Source of the DNA: Sulfurimonas sp. HSL3-2
Lineage (GTDB): Bacteria; Campylobacterota; Campylobacteria; Campylobacterales; Sulfurimonadaceae
Assembly: GCF_039645965.1 (NCBI RefSeq)
Contig: NZ_CP147917.1
Location: forward strand, 1-64,000
Length of the DNA stretch: 64,000 bases
Direction of reading: 5' to 3'
The position numbers and the translations under genes are program-made. Within the stretch, counting starts at the first letter, position 1. The number at the start of each line of letters is the position of its first letter. Shown here piece after piece: positions 28,835 through 37,216 of this stretch. The notes under the pieces were generated by a model, which had not been told where the DNA came from, ran no database searches, and saw only the letters and a program-made list of their open reading frames with translations.

Positions 28835-30694
28835 CTATTTGTAAATAGCTTGATTCCTGCCGTCGCCTTTAGCCTGATAAAGAGCGGCATCACATCTTTT
28901 GATCAATGATTCCTCATCATCATCGCTGCCGTATGTGGCTACACCGAGACTGATAGTGACATGTTTAACGGTTGAAAACTCATACTCCTCTATCCGTTTT
29001 CTCATATCTTCTGCAAGACTCATAGCACCCTCTTTGCCTGTTTCAGGGCAGATGATCAAAAACTCTTCACCGCCGAATCTTCCAAGAAAGTCGATCTTCC
29101 TGATATTGTTTTGTAGTATTTGAGAAGCAGATCTTAAAACACTATCACCGGTTTGGTGCCCATAAGTGTCATTGACACGTTTGAAGTGATCGATATCGAT
29201 GATGATAAGAGAAAGCGTCTTATCATAACGTTTTGCTTTTTCTATCTCTAAATGCAGGATCTCGTCAAGTTTACGTCTGTTGAAGATCCCGGTCAGTTTA
29301 TCGGTAACAGAGATCACTTCCAGTCTTTTTTTAGCAGTGATCTCCGTGCCTACGGACATAAAAGAGACTATCTCATCATGATCGTCTTTTATCGGGATAA
29401 TGGTCTGTTCAAGCCAGTACGCTTCTCCGTCTTTGGTCTTGTTCTTGATCTCACCGTTCCACTGTTTTCCTTTTAAGATAGTCGACCAGATATTGCTATG
29501 CACACTTTTTGGAGTGTCTTCATGTTTGACGATGTTTATATTTTTATTTATCAGTTCCTCTTTCGTATAACCGCTGGTTTTGGAAAAAGCGGAGCTGATA
29601 CTTGTGATGATACCGGTTACATTTGTAGTGGCAGTGATAACATATTTATCGATAATATAGGCAAAACGTTTCATCTCGATATTTGCATCATGGAGCGTCC
29701 TCTGAAGTTTTGATGGAGTGCTGGCAGCGTAGATCGCAAGAGGAATACTTAATAAAATGCTCAAGATAGCTACAATAGTCGATGCTATTAAGTTCTCATT
29801 TTCCAAAGACTTCTCTGTCTCTTTTTTTGGCTGTAAGATCAAGATAGCATCGTCATCGTTTTGCAGGATGTTGTCGAGCTTATAGGCAAAAAAGTTCTTT
29901 CCTTTTGTACCGCCGGATAAGATATCTGAAGCATCATGAGGAAAATCCTCATACAGACTTCTTTTAACTCCTGTGTATTTGTTCCATGAGTATCTTTCAT
30001 TTGGATGCAGGATGTAGTTGCCGTATTTGTCGATGATATAGATGTTAAAGATAGGCGAGCTTTGTATAGATGAAAAGAGATCGTTTACTAACATATTGAG
30101 AATGACCATACCCGCGAACTTATTTGTTTTAAACAGGGGGATAGCGACTCTAAAAGTCGGTCTGTAAGGGACATCTATCTTTCCGTTTTCGACATTAAGA
30201 TCGATATCGGAATGCCAGATTTTTTGTGTCGGTATCTTTTTAACGGTAGTAAAGTAATCACGAAGACTTTTGTCTTGCAGTTTTGCTTGTGGGACGATGT
30301 AAGGAAGGCTTTGGAGGTTGTCTCTGTTAACGCGTATTATCTCTTTTCCGGAAGCATCGATATATCGAGCCTGCATAATGTTTTTTTCCGAGTTTGCGAA
30401 AGTCAAAAAGAGATTATTCAGATCTTTGATTTTACTTTTATCATTGTTCTTTATGTACTGCTCAAGTGTCTTATCATCGGCTATTGCCTTTGTAAGGGCA
30501 TTCATTTTATCGATATTTGGTTTTAAAAAGTCGTTTAGTTTGCTGTATGACACCTCTTGAGCGTAACGGTCGATGGTGTCTTTTATGTTGACTACATGGA
30601 TGTTATAGCTGATGAGAGTACTCAGCGCCGTTATGAAAACACCGAAGACGATGAAGTATAAAGTAAATATTAATTTGAAGTTCTTTTTTTGCAT
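28835..30694 (-). CDS. Cache-PAS-GGDEF diguanylate cyclase
   Basis: The 619-residue inner-membrane protein has a membrane helix at about 10-30, a periplasmic double-Cache sensor domain with typical ARYIDASGKEIIRVNRD and YIIDKYGNYILHPNERY, and a second helix near 305-325. A PAS domain with a PAC tail follows, and then a C-terminal GGDEF domain whose active site GRFGGEEFLIICPETG is intact. It should make c-di-GMP in response to a periplasmic ligand. The gene has its own promoter and a good AGGAGT ribosome-binding site. Confidence 0.92.
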   Translation of the reverse strand: MQKKNFKLIFTLYFIVFGVFITALSTLISYNIHVVNIKDTIDRYAQEVSYSKLNDFLKPNIDKMNALTKAIADDKTLEQYIKNNDKSKIKDLNNLFLTFANSEKNIMQARYIDASGKEIIRVNRDNLQSLPYIVPQAKLQDKSLRDYFTTVKKIPTQKIWHSDIDLNVENGKIDVPYRPTFRVAIPLFKTNKFAGMVILNMLVNDLFSSIQSSPIFNIYIIDKYGNYILHPNERYSWNKYTGVKRSLYEDFPHDASDILSGGTKGKNFFAYKLDNILQNDDDAILILQPKKETEKSLENENLIASTIVAILSILLSIPLAIYAASTPSKLQRTLHDANIEMKRFAYIIDKYVITATTNVTGIITSISSAFSKTSGYTKEELINKNINIVKHEDTPKSVHSNIWSTILKGKQWNGEIKNKTKDGEAYWLEQTIIPIKDDHDEIVSFMSVGTEITAKKRLEVISVTDKLTGIFNRRKLDEILHLEIEKAKRYDKTLSLIIIDIDHFKRVNDTYGHQTGDSVLRSASQILQNNIRKIDFLGRFGGEEFLIICPETGKEGAMSLAEDMRKRIEEYEFSTVKHVTISLGVATYGSDDDEESLIKRCDAALYQAKGDGRNQAIYK

Positions 30695-30714
30695 ATTAGA
30701 CTCCTACTGTATGT

Positions 30715-30720
30715 ATTATA
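30715..30720 (-). promoter_or_regulatory. -10 element of the Cache-PAS-GGDEF gene
   Basis: The minus strand reads TGTATAATAC, about 20 bases before the ATG at 30694 with AGGAGT between. This is a conventional promoter and leader layout. Confidence 0.55.
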
Positions 30721-30808
30721 CATTAAAATCTTTCTATGCCTATCAGATAAACTTATATTTTTAAGATAGTGTAAATTTTACTTCTATAGGTTAATAAATA
30801 AAGTAGGT

Positions 30809-30814
30809 TATAAT
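30809..30814 (+). promoter_or_regulatory. -10 element abutting the RDD gene start
   Basis: GGTTATAATTGCACC places TATAAT six bases before the ATG at 30821, and there is no Shine-Dalgarno sequence, consistent with a leaderless mRNA. Confidence 0.5.
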
Positions 30815-30820
30815 TGCACC

Positions 30821-31285
30821 ATGAGATGGCGAAAATTAAAACAGAAAAAAATTACTAAAGATATTGATAAAAAACAGAGTGTTATGTATGCCCGATATAC
30901 AGATAAGATCAAGGGCTTTATAACAGATATGTTTATGATATATGTTCCGATCCTTTATATCATCGCTTATGTCGTTTTAAATGGGAAAGAGGAGTTTCAG
31001 GCGTCTGGAGCCGCACAGTTCGCAGCGGTGGCTTTGTATGCCGTGATCTACGCTGTCTTTATAACTAGAACCGGTCAGACTCCCGGTAAAAAAGCCTACA
31101 GCATGAAAGTCGTAGATGCAAAAAGTTTTGAAAATATTTCATTTTTCCGCGCAATCTGGCGTTTTATAGCTTTTCTATTTACGGCTACGACGCTTTTGGG
31201 TCTGCTGCTTCCGTTCTACAGAAAAGACAGACGTGCTCTGCACGATCTTTTAAGCTCCACGGTCGAGGTAGAGATCCACTCATAA
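30821..31285 (+). CDS. RDD-family membrane protein
   Basis: The 154-residue protein has a basic N terminus and an RDD domain. Conserved elements are RYTDKIKGFITDMFMIYVPILY (first helix, with Arg and two Asp), RTGQTPGKKAYSMKVVDA between helices two and three, and the DRRALHDLLSSTVEV tail. Three membrane helices are visible. RDD proteins are often small membrane proteins of unknown or transport function. The MFS gene follows after four bases and is probably co-transcribed. Confidence 0.85.
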   Translation: MRWRKLKQKKITKDIDKKQSVMYARYTDKIKGFITDMFMIYVPILYIIAYVVLNGKEEFQASGAAQFAAVALYAVIYAVFITRTGQTPGKKAYSMKVVDAKSFENISFFRAIWRFIAFLFTATTLLGLLLPFYRKDRRALHDLLSSTVEVEIHS

Positions 31286-31289
31286 TTTA

Positions 31290-32399
31290 ATGCAGATATT
31301 ACTTTCAGCTTTTTACTTTTTTTACTTTGCCATTATCGGTATATATGTGATCTTTTTACCGAAAGTTCTTTCCATGGTCGGGTATAACGGTGTCGAGATA
31401 GGTATCGTCTTTGCGACCGCTCCGTTAGTGCGTTTTTTAGTCCCGTTCGCTTTTATAAAAGGGATCAAACTCAATATAAGAGTCTTTAACACCGCCATTG
31501 TTATCATAGTCGCTACATCTATACTTTTTTACCTTACGCTTTACAACTTTTACGCGCTTATATTTACAAACATCCTGTTTGGAGTCGGTCTCAGTCTGAT
31601 CCTGCCTTATGTAGAGGTGATAGCTCTGAGCGTTATTACAAAAGAGCGTTACGGGAAAGTAAGACTTTTCGGTTCTATCGGCTTTATTGTCGTTGCGCTT
31701 GTCTTGGTGAAGTATCTAAGCGGAGTGAATATAGCCATATTTTACCTTATCTTTGTGACTGCTATGACGGCATTTTTTGGGTATCTGGTGGCAAAGAACG
31801 AACCTGTTGAGAGTGAAGAGATAGAGAGTTCACAAGGCGGAAATATAAATATCTTTTCTCACTGGAGCTTGTGGGTGGGACTGACACTGATGCAGGTGAG
31901 TTTCGGTCCTTTTTACAACTTCTTTACCATCTACGAGACAGACCACGGCATCAGCATGGATATGACCATCTATCTTTGGAGTTTCGGCGTTGTTATGGAG
32001 ATATTTATGCTCTATTATCAAGGCAGGTTTCTGCAAAAAAACCTGCTGCATGTCATTCAGTTTACGACTTTTATGACTGCACTTAGATGGCTGCTGCTGT
32101 TTTTGTTTCCGCAAAATCTTGTGATCTCTTTTTTCACGCAGTCCATTCACGCTCTTTCGTTTGCGCTTTTTCACTCGGCTGCTATCAGTTATCTGTTTAC
32201 GCTTTACAAAAAAAGAAAACTCGCACAGCAGTTCTTTCTCGGCATAACGTACGGACTTGGCGGGTTTGCAGGCGCGCTTTACAGCGGGTACGTGTATGAG
32301 TATTTCAGCACATACCTGTTTTTAAGTTCTGCGCTTGTTGCATTTGCAGCGTTTTTATTTGTAAGGAATGAGGCGAAAAAAATTCGCCAAGTACATTAG
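31290..32399 (+). CDS. MFS transporter (MFS_1-like/PPP-type)
   Basis: The 369-residue integral membrane protein has about eleven or twelve hydrophobic segments and MFS landmarks such as GYNGVEIGIVFATAPLVRFLVPF and KERYGKVRLFGSIGFIVVALVLV. The latter matches the RxwGsig pattern of the phenylpropionate/nucleoside-permease-like MFS subfamily. The substrate is unknown. It begins four bases after the RDD gene, and its end overlaps the convergent mscS-type gene by four bases. Confidence 0.82.
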   Translation: MQILLSAFYFFYFAIIGIYVIFLPKVLSMVGYNGVEIGIVFATAPLVRFLVPFAFIKGIKLNIRVFNTAIVIIVATSILFYLTLYNFYALIFTNILFGVGLSLILPYVEVIALSVITKERYGKVRLFGSIGFIVVALVLVKYLSGVNIAIFYLIFVTAMTAFFGYLVAKNEPVESEEIESSQGGNINIFSHWSLWVGLTLMQVSFGPFYNFFTIYETDHGISMDMTIYLWSFGVVMEIFMLYYQGRFLQKNLLHVIQFTTFMTALRWLLLFLFPQNLVISFFTQSIHALSFALFHSAAISYLFTLYKKRKLAQQFFLGITYGLGGFAGALYSGYVYEYFSTYLFLSSALVAFAAFLFVRNEAKKIRQVH

Positions 32400-33223
32400 T
32401 TTTTGTTGTTTAGATGGATATCCATTTGAGGATAAGGGATCGAGATCCCTCTTTCATCGAATGTGAGTTTTATCTCTTCTAGCATCGCAAAACGGACATC
32501 ACCGTAATCCTCTGTTTTCACCCATGCACGGACTGCAAAGTTTACACTGCTTTCTCCTAGTTCCGTGACCCCGACAAATGGTGCCGGGTCTTTAGAGATG
32601 CGCTCCTCTTTATTTAATATCTCAAGCAGGATCTCTTTTGCCAGTCTGAGATCATCACCGTAACCGATACCGACGGTAAGATCGAGTCTGCGTTCTGTCT
32701 TGTTTGAGAAGTTTGTGATGTTTCCGCCGGTGATCTTGGAGTTGGGGATGATGATCGTCCTGTTGTCGATCGGGCTGATCGTAGTCGAAAAAAGGTTGAT
32801 ATCCTGAACCGTTCCCATCGCTCCGCCTGCTTCGATGGTATCACCGATCTTAAAGGGACGAAAAAACATGATGAGCACTGCCGCTCCGACATTTGCCAAA
32901 GAACCCTGCAGTGCCAGACCTACTGCCAGACCGATAGCACCAAATACAGCGACAAAAGAGGTGGTTTGTACTCCTAAGACATTCAGCGAAGCCATAATGA
33001 CGGCAAGCATCAAGACAAAGTAGATGATACTTTCGCTAAACTCGACTAAAGTCGCATCCAGCTTTGACTTTTCCATCAATTTTTTTGAGACAAGCGTTAT
33101 CTTATGTGCGAACCATTTACCGACGATAAATATTACTATCGCGCCGAATATCTTAAAACTGTATTGTGCCGCATAGTTTACGACCATATCTACATATTGA
33201 GCATAATCTTGTGTATTAAACAT
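32396..33223 (-). CDS. small-conductance mechanosensitive channel (MscS family)
   Basis: The 275-residue inner-membrane protein has three N-terminal helices. The pore-lining helix (AVFGAIGLAVGLALQGSLANVGAAVLIMFFRPFKIGDTIE) shows the Gly/Ala packing pattern and the RPF.vGD motif of MscS. A beta domain follows (TISPIDNRTIIIPNSKITGGNITNFS) and then the alpha/beta C-terminal domain ending in PYPQMDIHL. It should release solutes on hypo-osmotic shock. It overlaps the upstream DUF309 gene by eight bases and is the last gene of a three-gene operon. Confidence 0.93.
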   Translation of the reverse strand: MFNTQDYAQYVDMVVNYAAQYSFKIFGAIVIFIVGKWFAHKITLVSKKLMEKSKLDATLVEFSESIIYFVLMLAVIMASLNVLGVQTTSFVAVFGAIGLAVGLALQGSLANVGAAVLIMFFRPFKIGDTIEAGGAMGTVQDINLFSTTISPIDNRTIIIPNSKITGGNITNFSNKTERRLDLTVGIGYGDDLRLAKEILLEILNKEERISKDPAPFVGVTELGESSVNFAVRAWVKTEDYGDVRFAMLEEIKLTFDERGISIPYPQMDIHLNNKN

Positions 33224-33539
33224 CGGATGATACCTCTTGCTTGAGTTTTTCTATTCTTTTTTCGATCTCTTCATATCTGTTTGAATATGCAGAGTCTACC
33301 TTAAGGCGTAAAGTTTTATATTTCAGATAATTATTGTAGACCTTTTGAGCTGAATCTTCTCTTCCGCGTTTTATGAGTTCGAAGCTGACAGCGGCATTGA
33401 TGTAGCCTTTTAACAGGTTTGTCTCATCACTCTTTTCAAAACGGCGGGGGAACCAGATCGCCTCGAGCGCTTCATGTGCGTCATAAAAACGTTCCTCGTC
33501 AAGACATTTTAAAAACTCGTCTATATAACTATTGGTCAT
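33216..33539 (-). CDS. DUF309 family protein
   Basis: The 107-residue helical protein has the DUF309 core FYDAHEALEAIWFP...LLKGYINAAVSFELIKRGREDSAQKVYNNYL. It includes the family's characteristic (F/Y)(Y/W)(D/E)AHE and Q/K-G motifs. Function is unknown; the domain resembles small helical proteins found near membrane or metal genes. It overlaps the rhodanese-like gene by 11 bases upstream and the mscS-type gene by eight bases downstream, so all three are translated as an operon. Confidence 0.8.
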   Translation of the reverse strand: MTNSYIDEFLKCLDEERFYDAHEALEAIWFPRRFEKSDETNLLKGYINAAVSFELIKRGREDSAQKVYNNYLKYKTLRLKVDSAYSNRYEEIEKRIEKLKQEVSSDV

Positions 33540-33843
33540 CTGTCACCGTCATGTTTTTTCTCCAGTAGCCTCTGCCGCCTTTGAGGGAGATGCAGATATA
33601 GTCGGGAAATTTCTCTTTGAACTCTTTAAGCCTGTTAAGTGTCGCTTTTCCCGTATCGCAGTAAAAGACAAACACGCTTCCCTTTGGTTCCTGTTTTAGC
33701 TCATAAGGATTGTAGACAACGCTGTCGGCTCTCTCTATGGGAGAGAGGATGGTGTCTATCAGCAGGACCTTCACTCCCTCTTTTTCGAGTCTTTGTTTGT
33801 TAATAAGATACTCTTCTTGAGTCCACTCATCAGGAAAATCCAT
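33529..33843 (-). CDS. rhodanese-like domain protein, atypical active loop
   Basis: The 104-residue cytosolic protein has the last part of a rhodanese fold: VLLIDTILSPIERADSVVYNP, then VFVFYCDTGKATLNRLKEF and ISLKGGRGYWRKN. The Cys in YCDTGKAT sits where the catalytic cysteine of CxxGxRS lies, but the arginine is replaced by Ala and the serine by Thr. Activity is uncertain. It heads the operon with DUF309 and mscS and has a GGAGA ribosome-binding site. Confidence 0.6.
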   Translation of the reverse strand: MDFPDEWTQEEYLINKQRLEKEGVKVLLIDTILSPIERADSVVYNPYELKQEPKGSVFVFYCDTGKATLNRLKEFKEKFPDYICISLKGGRGYWRKNMTVTDDQ

Positions 33844-33867
33844 ACTGTCTCCGCTATTTTTTTAGAA

Positions 33868-33873
33868 ATTATA
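33868..33873 (-). promoter_or_regulatory. -10 element of the rhodanese-DUF309-mscS operon
   Basis: The minus strand reads ATATATAATTTC, 24 bases before the ATG at 33843, with GGAGA in the leader. This is a normal promoter spacing. Confidence 0.5.
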
Positions 33874-33971
33874 TATTATTAGGTTTACTCCCTCTTTAAA
33901 AGGAAGATCTAGTTTTTTTCCTTGATATGCTTTATTATTTGATTGTTTGTGTTTTATAACCTAATTTATCT

Positions 33972-34014
33972 CATGGATATAGTATAATATTTATACTTTA
34001 TAGCGACATCCATG
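33972..34014 (+). promoter_or_regulatory. promoter-like TATAAT flanked by an inverted repeat
   Basis: CATGGAT (33972-33978) and ATCCATG (34008-34014) form an inverted repeat around a consensus TATAAT at 33983-33988. A second -10-like TACAAT at 34030-34035 lies five bases before the helicase ATG. The repeat could be an operator controlling the helicase gene; this is inferred from layout only. Confidence 0.4.
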
Positions 34015-34040
34015 ATGTTAGTAATAGGATACAATTTCGT

Positions 34041-36827
34041 ATGGCAAAGAAAAATAAAAAATCGACTAAGATAAATATAAAAATACGAAACTTTTTTGGC
34101 GGTGATCCATTTGATGTCGGTATTGAGCGGGTAGGGGAAAAGACCCTGATAGAACTCGCTCACACAATAGGTCTTTATGACGTAGAGTTTACAAAAAAAG
34201 AGCTTCTTCGCGCACTTCGTCAGCTTTGGTCGACGGGTGATATGGTGGTTCGTGAAGATATACTGCATTTTTTTCAAGAAGATAAGATACTTTACCCTCC
34301 GCTTACTCCTGCAGAACCTACTTTAGAAAAAGAGGAGAAGATAGAATCTCTTCTAGAAGAGTTCCAAGATCTGACTCCCGACGAGAGAATGGAACTTTTC
34401 GGGATATTTTTAGACGTCAGGACTAAAAAGATCAGCTATGCAAAGATCGAGTCCAAGCTTCAGCATATAAGATTTGAGAAGAAAAAAGAGAGACTGCAAA
34501 AAGCACTAGACGGTACGTTTGATCTTGACGACAGACTGGAGTTCAATGCTTCCATCGCGATAACGTTTCAACACCAGAGTTTTAAAAAGATAACAGTCTT
34601 AAAAACTGCCGTGATAGATATAGATGAGTTGATGCATGAGGATGATGAGGTCTTGATCAAAAAGATCTCTCTACTAAAAGAGAATACTACGGCAAAAAAA
34701 CAAAAAGATGTCGATGAATTCGTTAAAAACCTGAAGCAGCCGCATCCTTACCTTAGCGACGAGCAGATACTAAACGCATTAAAAACGGCAAGTCCGACAG
34801 CTGATCTCAGACTGCCTCCATTAAATAAAACCGTTTTAAAAGCTGTTTTAACGGCTAACGCAGATGTTAGCGATCTGCATATCAGTGATGCGGATGTGGT
34901 CATAATCTCGGATGCGAAGTTTGTGTTTGAAGATCTGGACAAAAGCGTAGAGTATGAAGTACACACAAGCATAGAGCTTCAAGATATCCTGAGTATAATC
35001 TGGAAGGGTGAAGAACTCAATCTAAACAGTATGATCGAAGAGGCAAAAAAAGAGCAGGAGGAGCACTTTAAAGCCGAGTTCAATATGCTGGTCGATGAAT
35101 GTCACAAAGCTTCGACCCTGCTTTTGCTTCCAAAAGGAGAGCTTTTAGAGATGGTCTATGAGCAGCTGTCTCTCTATCTTGACAATAATCTTTCGATCAG
35201 CCCGAAGACGCATAGAAAGATCATTTATGCTTTTAACAAAGCGATTCAGGAACAGCTTTTAAAACGCCAGCGCCAGATGCTTTTAGCACGTACTATCCGT
35301 GACTTTAAAAATCTTTTCCCTCTTGCGCGCTCTATGAAAAGAGAACTGATCCTGCATATCGGGCCGACAAACAGCGGGAAGACTTATGAGGCGATGCAGG
35401 CGCTTAAAGCAGCGGATACGGGTTACTATCTCGCACCGCTCAGACTTTTGGCACTCGAAGGATATGAGGACTTAAACGCAAGTGGAGTGGATGCTTCTCT
35501 TATAACGGGTGAGGAGCAGCTTATCAACGAGGAAGCGACGCATATCAGCTCGACGATCGAGATGCTTAACTTTGATGTGGACGTGGATGTCTGTGTCATC
35601 GACGAGGTACAGATGATAGATGACCGCGACCGCGGTTGGGCATGGGCAAATGCCATTATCGGTGCACCTGCTCAAAAGATCATTATGACAGGTTCTATCA
35701 ACGCAAAAGAGGCGATAATCGAACTCGCAGAGTATCTTGGCGAAAAACTCACTATAGTTGAGTTTGAAAGAAAAAATCCACTAAAACTTCTTACTACTGC
35801 GACAGCCATAGCCGATGTCAGACCTGCTACGGCGATCATCGCTTTTTCAAGAAAAGATGTTCTGCGTCTGAAGCAGAATTTTTCTCGTAACTTCAAAGTA
35901 AGTGTTGTCTACGGAAACCTTTCTCCTGAGGTCAGACGTGAAGAAGCACGTAGATTCCGTGAAAAAGAGACCGATATTCTGATAGCGACAGATGCGATAG
36001 CGATGGGGATGAACCTTCCTATCAAGACCATACTCTTTTCAAAGGTCGTGAAGTTCGACGGTGAAAAAGACAGGTTTTTGACACCTTCAGAGGTTCATCA
36101 GATCGCCGGACGTGCCGGACGTTACGGCTTAAACGAGATAGGATATGTGGGTGCGCTAAAAAGTGATGCCCTGCATGTTATAGAGAAAAATATGTCAAAA
36201 CCCGCAAAAGAGGTAGATATCCCTTTTAAAGTAATGGCAAATCTTGATCACATCAGACTTGTCGGCTCGATACTTGAAGAGAACTCGCTTACAAAGATCC
36301 TGGAGTTCTTTGTTGAAAACATGAAGTTTGACGGACCTTTTACTGCGGCGAACATCGAGACGATGCTCGAAGCGGCAAAGATAGTCGACGGGTATGACTT
36401 AGATATCGCAGAGAAGTATCATCTGGCTTCTGCCCCTCTTACTTTAAAGTCGCCGTTTATCATGGCATCTTTTGAAAGGTATGTGCATAAGCTCGAACAA
36501 AGAGAGCCTATCTATTATCTTCCGCCGGATCTTAAAAGCGAGTTCGCAAGTACGATGGACGAACTTTTAGAGATAGAGGATCGTGTCAAAGAGATCACGC
36601 TGTATCTGTGGCTTAGTTACAGGTTCGCCGATTATTTTGTAGATGCCGACAATGCAAGACATTTCAGAGGAGTTTTAAACAGATACATAGAGAACTCACT
36701 CAAAAACAGCCACTTTGTCCCAAGATGTAAACTCTGTACGAAACCGCTGCCGCTTAACTCAAACTACGGGATCTGTCAAAGCTGTTTTAGAAAGAACTAT
36801 AAGCATAAAACACATCATAAAAGATAA
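34041..36827 (+). CDS. SUV3-type ATP-dependent RNA helicase with long N-terminal extension
   Basis: The 928-residue protein has an N-terminal region of about 430 residues without a domain I recognise. A Suv3-type superfamily 2 helicase core follows: Walker A GPTNSGKT at about 441-448, the unusual DEVQ box (CVIDEVQMIDD, near 521), and motif VI HQIAGRAGRYG at about 686-696. After a helical SUV3_C-like region the protein ends in a zinc-ribbon-like CxxC-x12-CxxC (Cys896, 899, 912, 915). Suv3 works in RNA turnover in mitochondria; a similar role here is inferred. It has no Shine-Dalgarno sequence. Confidence 0.85.
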   Translation: MAKKNKKSTKINIKIRNFFGGDPFDVGIERVGEKTLIELAHTIGLYDVEFTKKELLRALRQLWSTGDMVVREDILHFFQEDKILYPPLTPAEPTLEKEEKIESLLEEFQDLTPDERMELFGIFLDVRTKKISYAKIESKLQHIRFEKKKERLQKALDGTFDLDDRLEFNASIAITFQHQSFKKITVLKTAVIDIDELMHEDDEVLIKKISLLKENTTAKKQKDVDEFVKNLKQPHPYLSDEQILNALKTASPTADLRLPPLNKTVLKAVLTANADVSDLHISDADVVIISDAKFVFEDLDKSVEYEVHTSIELQDILSIIWKGEELNLNSMIEEAKKEQEEHFKAEFNMLVDECHKASTLLLLPKGELLEMVYEQLSLYLDNNLSISPKTHRKIIYAFNKAIQEQLLKRQRQMLLARTIRDFKNLFPLARSMKRELILHIGPTNSGKTYEAMQALKAADTGYYLAPLRLLALEGYEDLNASGVDASLITGEEQLINEEATHISSTIEMLNFDVDVDVCVIDEVQMIDDRDRGWAWANAIIGAPAQKIIMTGSINAKEAIIELAEYLGEKLTIVEFERKNPLKLLTTATAIADVRPATAIIAFSRKDVLRLKQNFSRNFKVSVVYGNLSPEVRREEARRFREKETDILIATDAIAMGMNLPIKTILFSKVVKFDGEKDRFLTPSEVHQIAGRAGRYGLNEIGYVGALKSDALHVIEKNMSKPAKEVDIPFKVMANLDHIRLVGSILEENSLTKILEFFVENMKFDGPFTAANIETMLEAAKIVDGYDLDIAEKYHLASAPLTLKSPFIMASFERYVHKLEQREPIYYLPPDLKSEFASTMDELLEIEDRVKEITLYLWLSYRFADYFVDADNARHFRGVLNRYIENSLKNSHFVPRCKLCTKPLPLNSNYGICQSCFRKNYKHKTHHKR

Positions 36828-36900
36828 GTAGATTAGGGTTTTAGAGATTATTATGATACAATTCCAGTTCAAAAATTTTTAAAGAAAGTGGGTGATGTGA

Positions 36901-37113
36901 ATGCCTGGTATCGTATTACGTCATGACGATAATTTTGATGCAGCTTACCGCCGTTTCAAGAAACAAACAGATAGAAATCTGATTGTTACTGAAGCTCGTG
37001 CTCGCCGTTTCCATGAAACAGAGACTGAGAAGCGTAAGAAAGACAAAATTAGCGCTCGTAAGAAAATGCTTAAACGTCTTTATATGATGAGACGTTATGA
37101 ATCACGCCTGTAG
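36901..37113 (+). CDS. rpsU: 30S ribosomal protein S21
   Basis: The 70-residue, strongly basic protein has the S21 pattern [38 protein letters not shown], followed by a lysine-rich helix. It is part of the small subunit platform near the mRNA start site. The ATG at 36901 follows GAAAGTGGGTGATG. A terminator lies six bases after the stop, so it is transcribed alone. Confidence 0.96.
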   Translation: MPGIVLRHDDNFDAAYRRFKKQTDRNLIVTEARARRFHETETEKRKKDKISARKKMLKRLYMMRRYESRL

Positions 37114-37118
37114 TAATT

Positions 37119-37138
37119 AGCTCCTTCGGGAGCTTTTT
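37119..37138 (+). terminator. rpsU terminator
   Basis: AGCTCC and GGAGCT pair around a TTCG loop, followed by TTTTT. Confidence 0.92.
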
Positions 37139-37180
37139 GCTCAACCTCTACAAACTTCTTCCATTAACCATTTAATCTGA

Positions 37181-37186
37181 TATAAT
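37181..37186 (+). promoter_or_regulatory. -10 element upstream of the DUF234-like gene
   Basis: TGATATAATTTTAG carries a consensus TATAAT directly after an in-frame stop codon (37178-37180) and 31 bases before the likely ATT start. A transcript from here would cover the upstream coding extension. Confidence 0.5.
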
Positions 37187-37216
37187 TTTAGTAACACCTA
37201 TAAAAAAGGCCATCCC

